DNA of 52,802 bases, taken from Helochares maculicollis. Lineage: Eukaryota; Arthropoda; Insecta; Coleoptera; Hydrophilidae. The DNA lies in contig JAWQRO010000140.1 in assembly GCA_033557835.1 (NCBI GenBank), positions 1-52,802 on the forward strand. Reading direction: 5' to 3'. Every line of letters begins with the position of its first letter. The first letter of the stretch is position 1. The notes under the pieces were generated by a model, which ran no database searches, was not told where the DNA came from, and was given only the letters and a program-made list of their open reading frames with translations. Positions 48,101-52,802 of the stretch are shown here, in pieces. Position numbers and translations under genes: made by a program.

Positions 48101-48615
48101 ATCAATTTTATTTTTTGTAGGTATCATCAGCGGGGGATTCGAATAAACGAGCCGCATCTTTAGACTTATTATCGAGTTCCCCTCTTTATCACCATTTCCT
48201 ATGTTTTACCTTGTGTCTGTTCGTGGAAAAACGTGATTTTAAGGATTCGACTAAATAAACTCTGAAGTTTTTGGGTAATCCGAGAAAGATTGAAAAGTGC
48301 TCCGGGGCACCCCCTTTTTTCAAACAACTTTTTCCACTGAAATGTTTGATACTGGCGCTTTTTTCATCCAGATGTTTGCTACCCTTTGGTGCCCCGTGCT
48401 ATTCTCTCACACCTCCACCTTCTCATGCCCCAAGGCTGCTGTTGTACAAATTTGATGGGAGATACTATATTTACTTACTTTTCTTCTATGTCCCTAGCTT
48501 TATCTCTAACGTCGTGAGCGCTGTGTTCTTCGTCGAAGTATAGTTTTTTCGTTTTGTCCACATCCTGCACGCAGAGCTGGACTTCTTTTTGTACAATTGC
48601 TAAATGATCTACACA
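38628..48615 (-). CDS. nwk: Nervous wreck homologue: F-BAR and double SH3 protein (FCHSD family), 5' partial
   Basis: Peripheral membrane protein that bends membranes through its F-BAR dimer and recruits WASp and dynamin through its SH3 domains. In Drosophila it limits growth signalling at neuromuscular synapses. Exons in coding order: 48479-48615, 47279-47846, 46758-46991, 46567-46702, 44955-45121, 43875-44706, 43351-43385, 38628-39161. They total 2643 nt (880 residues plus stop), all in frame. The C-terminal F-BAR half is visible (VDKTKKLYFDEEHSAHDVRDK, KGSFFQSITSLQKNSA, ARNDYLLCLSAANAHQNRYF), then VNVDEWLQEAETLNVQDIQR. SH3-1 is split by an intron (ALYSYT, AQNPDELTI, GYVPHNYLDVE); SH3-2 is CCALYDYEGEGEEEL to VGNFPSLVVEE. 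Polyproline runs follow, then the C-terminal segment with AQIVITAATPM. The first 48615 acceptor could instead be 48608. The N-terminal F-BAR exons lie upstream, outside the recognised region. Confidence 0.93.
39162..43350 (-). other. nwk: nwk last intron (4.2 kb)
   Basis: Contains the jockey-like relic at 39967-40604. The remainder is AT-rich, apart from a somewhat GC-richer 43040-43290. No further exon recognised. Confidence 0.6.
39967..40604 (+). pseudogene. Jockey-type non-LTR retrotransposon relic: gag zinc knuckle and reverse transcriptase fragment
   Basis: At 39993-40106 the + strand reads QRQNCQRYGQAKSNSHMRLH followed by CVEYTRDHST, a decayed jockey ORF1 zinc-knuckle segment with cysteines lost. 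At 40362-40604 it reads FLLVIMEAFD, then a stop, LLHTELLYKIK, and further on VPQVSVLGQLLLLIYTTEF. These are the reverse-transcriptase motif A region and the conserved PQGSVLGPLL-type motif. The sequence between them is too short for a full element, so it is internally deleted and dead. It is inserted antisense to nwk. Confidence 0.8.
43351..43385 (-). CDS. nwk: nwk 35-nt microexon
   Basis: The exon is bounded by ccttag and gtaggt on the minus strand and encodes (T)IDIPNVVVADE. The upstream exon ends one base into a codon and the last exon starts at a codon boundary. Joining them directly shifts frame and stops within 14 codons, while this 35-nt exon (two bases plus 11 codons) restores the long C-terminal frame. 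Confidence 0.8.
43386..43874 (-). other. nwk: nwk intron between the SH3 exon and the microexon
   Basis: 489 bp, AT-rich, nothing else recognised. Confidence 0.6.
45122..46566 (-). other. nwk: nwk intron, 1.4 kb
   Basis: Composition is less AT-rich than other introns and several short open frames occur on + (45150-45395, 45414-45608, 45839-46099), but none resembles a known protein. The flanking exons join in frame without anything between. Confidence 0.5.
47847..48478 (-). other. nwk: nwk intron within the F-BAR region
   Basis: 632 bp, no recognised content. Confidence 0.6.
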
Positions 48616-51600
48616 CTACAACAAAACAAAATTACATATAATATGAATGCATATAGAAGAATTATAGAAATGATGAAGACGTAAATGTAAACGATATAGA
48701 AATAATTTTGTTACGATCATATATCTTAAGTTTTGATAGATGATAAATTCCGTTCCCACGAATAAAAGGTTCGATATGAAAACAGCACTTTTTACCACTG
48801 CTAGGTGGTGCAAAGGTAGTTGTTGCTGTATTGCACAACTTAAGTTCTACCACCGTAATACAGGACGGCTGCATTTCATACTAATCGCTGTCTTTAAAAT
48901 TCTTCGTATAATAATTTAACGGTCGCTTAAAATTATTACACTAGTGGATCTTGTTATAAACTAAAAATCGTTTATCGTCAAATTAAAATACATTGTGCTT
49001 TAAAAACTTTTAAGGGGACATCACTCAAAGGTAAAATCTAATTATTATATTGTTTTTGTAACGACTTGTATGTATCAAAAAATCAAACTGCTACAGAAGT
49101 TAAATTATGATCAATGAGTGGTAAATATGTTGCAGAGGGTTGATGTTATGAAGGAAAAATCAATTAGGTATATTACATTTTTAAAATAAAGAATTAAGTG
49201 CGGATCTATTTTTAAAAATCTAATTCGTAAGGTGGTGAAGAGTGATTTAATAAAAGTATTGGTATGGGAGCCACGTTACAGACAAGAACTTTGACAATAT
49301 GATACTTCTTTCATACTGAACAAATTGTTTGGTCGTCTTAATCCTATTAAATCTGTATCTCTTACTAATTTATTCCTTGTAATTGTAAGAGTTCAAGATG
49401 AATAAAAATAGGTTTTGTTTTCGATTATCCTCTTATATTTTTGAACCTCATGGTTTTCGATATAAGAGTTTCAAAAATTGAGTGTAGATATGCGTTTCCT
49501 ATAATCAAGGTTTTTATTAAGAGAAGTAGTATTTTTATTCACAAATAAATCATCTATCATCCTCTGGTAAAGTTATTGAATTTAAAGCACTTAAGCATGT
49601 TTTACCACGGTTAGCAATAAATCATCGGGCCAAAGAAAAATAATCAGATTGATATTCCAGCTTAGTTTGCAGCTAATGACTTAGTTGAGGCTTTAAAATA
49701 ACCTTGCAAAAAATATTTGTAAAGTTTAAATGCACTATTAAAAATAGAGAAAGCCAAAAGTTAACACATCAAGAAATCTCGCGAGTCATGACATTTTCTA
49801 AATATGCAGAGTACATTGTAAATTATTTTAAAAGATGTTGCCTGTGCACAGTTGGGTTTATCGAAAAATATAGCAATTTTTTGCAAAAAAAAGTATTGGG
49901 AACAAGGACTGAACTATATCATTTTTTAGTTTGAATAACGGCATTTAAGGTCTAGAAATTCACCGATATTTAATCTAATAAATAAACGATTACCATAGCT
50001 GTGCTCCAGTCATGTCCTCACCGAAAATTCAAATAGTTTCTTGGTGAGATATTGTTTATTGATAATGCAAAGGTAAGACCGTGATATTCGTATTACTGCA
50101 AGTATAACTATTCATTATTCAATTTGTTTCTAATTCCAACTTCAAGCTAAAAGTAACTGAATAAAAAGTGAATTATTAAAGTTCGTTAAATTCTACATTC
50201 CGCTATCCAAAGGTACAACGTTCGTTATAAAATCTGCTAACAAGGGAACAATTCTATTTAAAACAGGAGAAAGAGAGTAAGCGAAAACTGACCTGGATCT
50301 CCCAAAGTTCTGACATAAAAACAGAGTAATAAAGATCGAAATTTAGGATAACCAATACTATGTGATGTAATGTTATTGTTTATTTTCGAAAAATGCTAAG
50401 GGAAATAGATATTTTTCCTTAATTGCCCTACAACTATTTTTGCCTTGGATTTTTGTATGTGAATATATTTTTAAAATAACTTGAATTTGCTGCAGCTAAG
50501 ATATATCAAATTTTGTCGCTTCGTCGCCTCTCGATTCTAAAATTTTTCCCAAGATGTGAAAATCTAGAACATTTTGTAAGCACATAGTTCACAGAAGAGC
50601 TCACCGGATACACAAACATGTATCTCAAGTCGTTTTAGCTCAGAAGCAGAAAAACTTGATTAGCATCCCCTTTAATCGAAAAATCATTTCATCGTTAACG
50701 TTCGACATTTCGAGCGTAATGAACAGCCAACATCACCTATTAAGCGTTAATAGGGAAGAAATGAGGGGTTAATTCCTCGCGTGGCTGATGACGAAGCTTA
50801 AAGGCAAAACGGAGGGAGAAACGATAGGATAAGACAGAAATAGAAGGTGAATCAACAAGAAGAAAGAGGTGGCAGCCTAGCAAGCAGGAATCGAAATGAA
50901 AATTTAAGGAAATGAATCAATGAGGAAATCAGGCAATGCATAAAGTCATGCTGTTCATTTTTCCACTGGAATTTCTTTTCCATTTACGACCTGATACACA
51001 GCGGTTAAACGTTTTTGTTTCGGGTTTGTTTTTTGAGGTAGGTTTTATAATTAAATTACCACTGTCTGCGAGGGAGCGTTTTGTGAAATGTAAAGGTCAG
51101 GACATATTCGCTTTTTATAGCCGTATCAGTAGAGCGGCGAACTGGGATTATAATGGAACGGAGGAAAATAGGGAAAGATTTAAGAGGACGAACCGAGAGG
51201 AGATATATCCCTCGAACTACTGAAGGATATGGTAGAATTGTTACGGCTGCCATTAAAACTGTGCCAAAGAAATGGAAATAATCTTTTCGAGAGTTACAAC
51301 ATAACTGATTACACGAGATAAAGGGAGAAAACTTGCGATAACAAAAAACAGAACGGTTTTTACGAATGTTCTATACTACTCTATATAAATTATGTATTTT
51401 GACGTAGAAGGATTTGTGGATTCTTTTCCGTCAAATTTGCTCGTACATTTGTATTGCTTCTCCCTCATTTTCTATTGTATTTCATGGGATGGCAGTCCCA
51501 GCGGTGGTTCAAATTGGCGTTCAGCCAATACCGTAATTGCCGTTATTAAAAACTTTCTAATTCAGATATGATTGAATTTCGAGAATCTCATCGTTTTTCA

Positions 51601-52802
51601 ATTATCGAAAACCATTGCTGAAATAAAAAGTTCCTTAGTATAGAATTTTAATCGATTCTATAAAATTGAAATCAACTATCAAACTGCGTGAACTATTTGG
51701 ATATTAAAAGAAATATATTTTAAAATGCCAATTTGACGCTATACATTTATTTTCATATAGAAGTGAGCTTCGTTGTGATCATTTAGAACCAATGTGTGGG
51801 GCCAGGATGCTTGAAAAAACAACTTAGCGTATTGGTTTACAACGACTTTTTAAAAAGTAATTAATTAACGCAAACTTTCACAGCACATAATTTGGTTCAA
51901 TATATTACACTGCTATTCCCAACAGAAACTAGGTATTAGCTAGGTAAAATAATGAATCTGCCTAATGTATTTGTAGCGTTATCATTAATAAGTAATAATT
52001 TTGAAGTAGAAAATTGGATGGAAATTCAAAGCTCGTACGCTCATTTTTCAAAATACGCCAAACCTTTCATTGGACTGTTTAAATTTATAACCAGCAGCAT
52101 ACAAATTGAGGGAAGTATTATTGAAATTCACAATAAACAGTTCGATTTGCTTTGCATCGGGAAACACTTAAGTTTTATGCTTTGGGAAGGGGGCCTTTTT
52201 ACGCTGTTTCCATTCTGCACTGAAGAAGGCGACCAGACAAGGAGGCAGGCAAAGGCTGGCGATCGAGATAGGCAAGAAATAGGCGAGACACAGGCCTCGC
52301 AGTACAAACCGGAAATATCCGTGCTGTGCGGTTAAGAAAATTGTTCTCGTGGGCCGAATCCAACTGGCAGATCAGGCCTGTGGCAGATTGCAGTTTTCCC
52401 AGGCCGTCACTTTCACAGCTCGCAGTTTGGACCAAAAAACTGATCGCTTAGGCAAACACAGAACGCAATTATCTTTAAAATGAATCAATCAAAAGGGGGC
52501 GGATGCTATTTATATGCAATTACAGGCTAAAATTACTAGCAAACTGATTTCATATTCGAACCTTCCAATTATTTCTAATTTAAAACTTGCAACTTATTCA
52601 AATGATGCGTTTGGACTCGAATTTTGTTTGTTCTTGTGGGCAGAGAGGATCCAGGGTTACTTTTACATCATTAAACTTTAAAATTGGTTTCAAAACTGCT
52701 GTTGCTCTAGGTTCACTTTGAACTTTTATAACAAGTCGATTCCCTTTTATAGCCCAACTTCCGAACTATTTTCTACGAAGTTAAAAGTTCTTTAGTGCTT
52801 TG
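48616..52802 (-). other. nwk: Probable nwk upstream intron or 5' flank
   Basis: No exon encoding the N-terminal F-BAR helices was recognised on the minus strand to the window end, so they are further right or too short to see. A purine-rich tract lies at about 50750-51340 and a GC-richer patch at 52190-52440. No gene is supported. Confidence 0.5.

Noticed and set aside
1..52802. CRISPR arrays, tRNA or rRNA genes, prokaryotic operons
   Set aside because: None was seen. Spliced genes and insect transposons show nuclear eukaryotic DNA. A tRNA search could not be run, so a small tRNA gene cannot be fully excluded.

Overview
This is insect nuclear DNA, AT-rich, with GT-AG introns. It carries animal gene families: an ER mannosidase with a PA domain, a mitochondrial m-AAA protease, a dual-oxidase maturation factor, a TTK-type BTB zinc-finger factor with alternative 3' exons, and an F-BAR/double-SH3 protein like Nervous wreck. 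Relics of mariner, piggyBac, jockey-like and R1-like elements fit the same picture. The order cannot be fixed from sequence alone. A holometabolous insect such as a beetle is a reasonable guess, not a demonstrated one.

Layout. 101-5599 (+): the 3' five exons of an EDEM3 homologue, entering from the left edge. 5600-9450: gene-free, with degenerate short repeats, a broken R1-like reverse transcriptase end and one copy of a dispersed repeat. 9568-13616 (-): AFG3L2, six exons. 14151-15091 (+): a two-exon C3orf38-family gene, head-to-head with AFG3L2 across about 530 bp. 15407-18537 (-): the DUOXA/moladietz homologue, five exons, tail-to-tail with the C3orf38 gene. 20312-32068 (-): a BTB locus with a non-coding first exon, two common coding exons (30147-30510, 29565-30015) and at least four alternative terminal exons, each with two C2H2 fingers. 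A complete-length but dead mariner and a short piggyBac-type element with TTAA ends lie among those exons. 32636-33809 (-): a two-exon serine-rich gene I do not recognise. 33810-38627: gene-poor, with one candidate orphan exon on the + strand. 38628-48615 (-): nervous wreck homologue, eight exons, continuing beyond the right edge; it includes a 35-nt microexon that restores the reading frame across a long intron holding a jockey-like relic. 48616-52802: probably an upstream intron or 5' flank of that gene.

The genes do not form a pathway. Edem3 acts in ER glycoprotein quality control, AFG3L2 in mitochondrial inner-membrane proteostasis, mol in ER delivery of dual oxidase, the BTB factor in transcription, and nwk in membrane bending and actin regulation at synapses. 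I rebuilt exon structures by hand and checked that every junction keeps frame. I found no evidence for a wholly new biological system. The most interesting items are the multi-exon BTB locus with its transposon insertions, the nwk microexon, and the candidate orphan exon at 34449.
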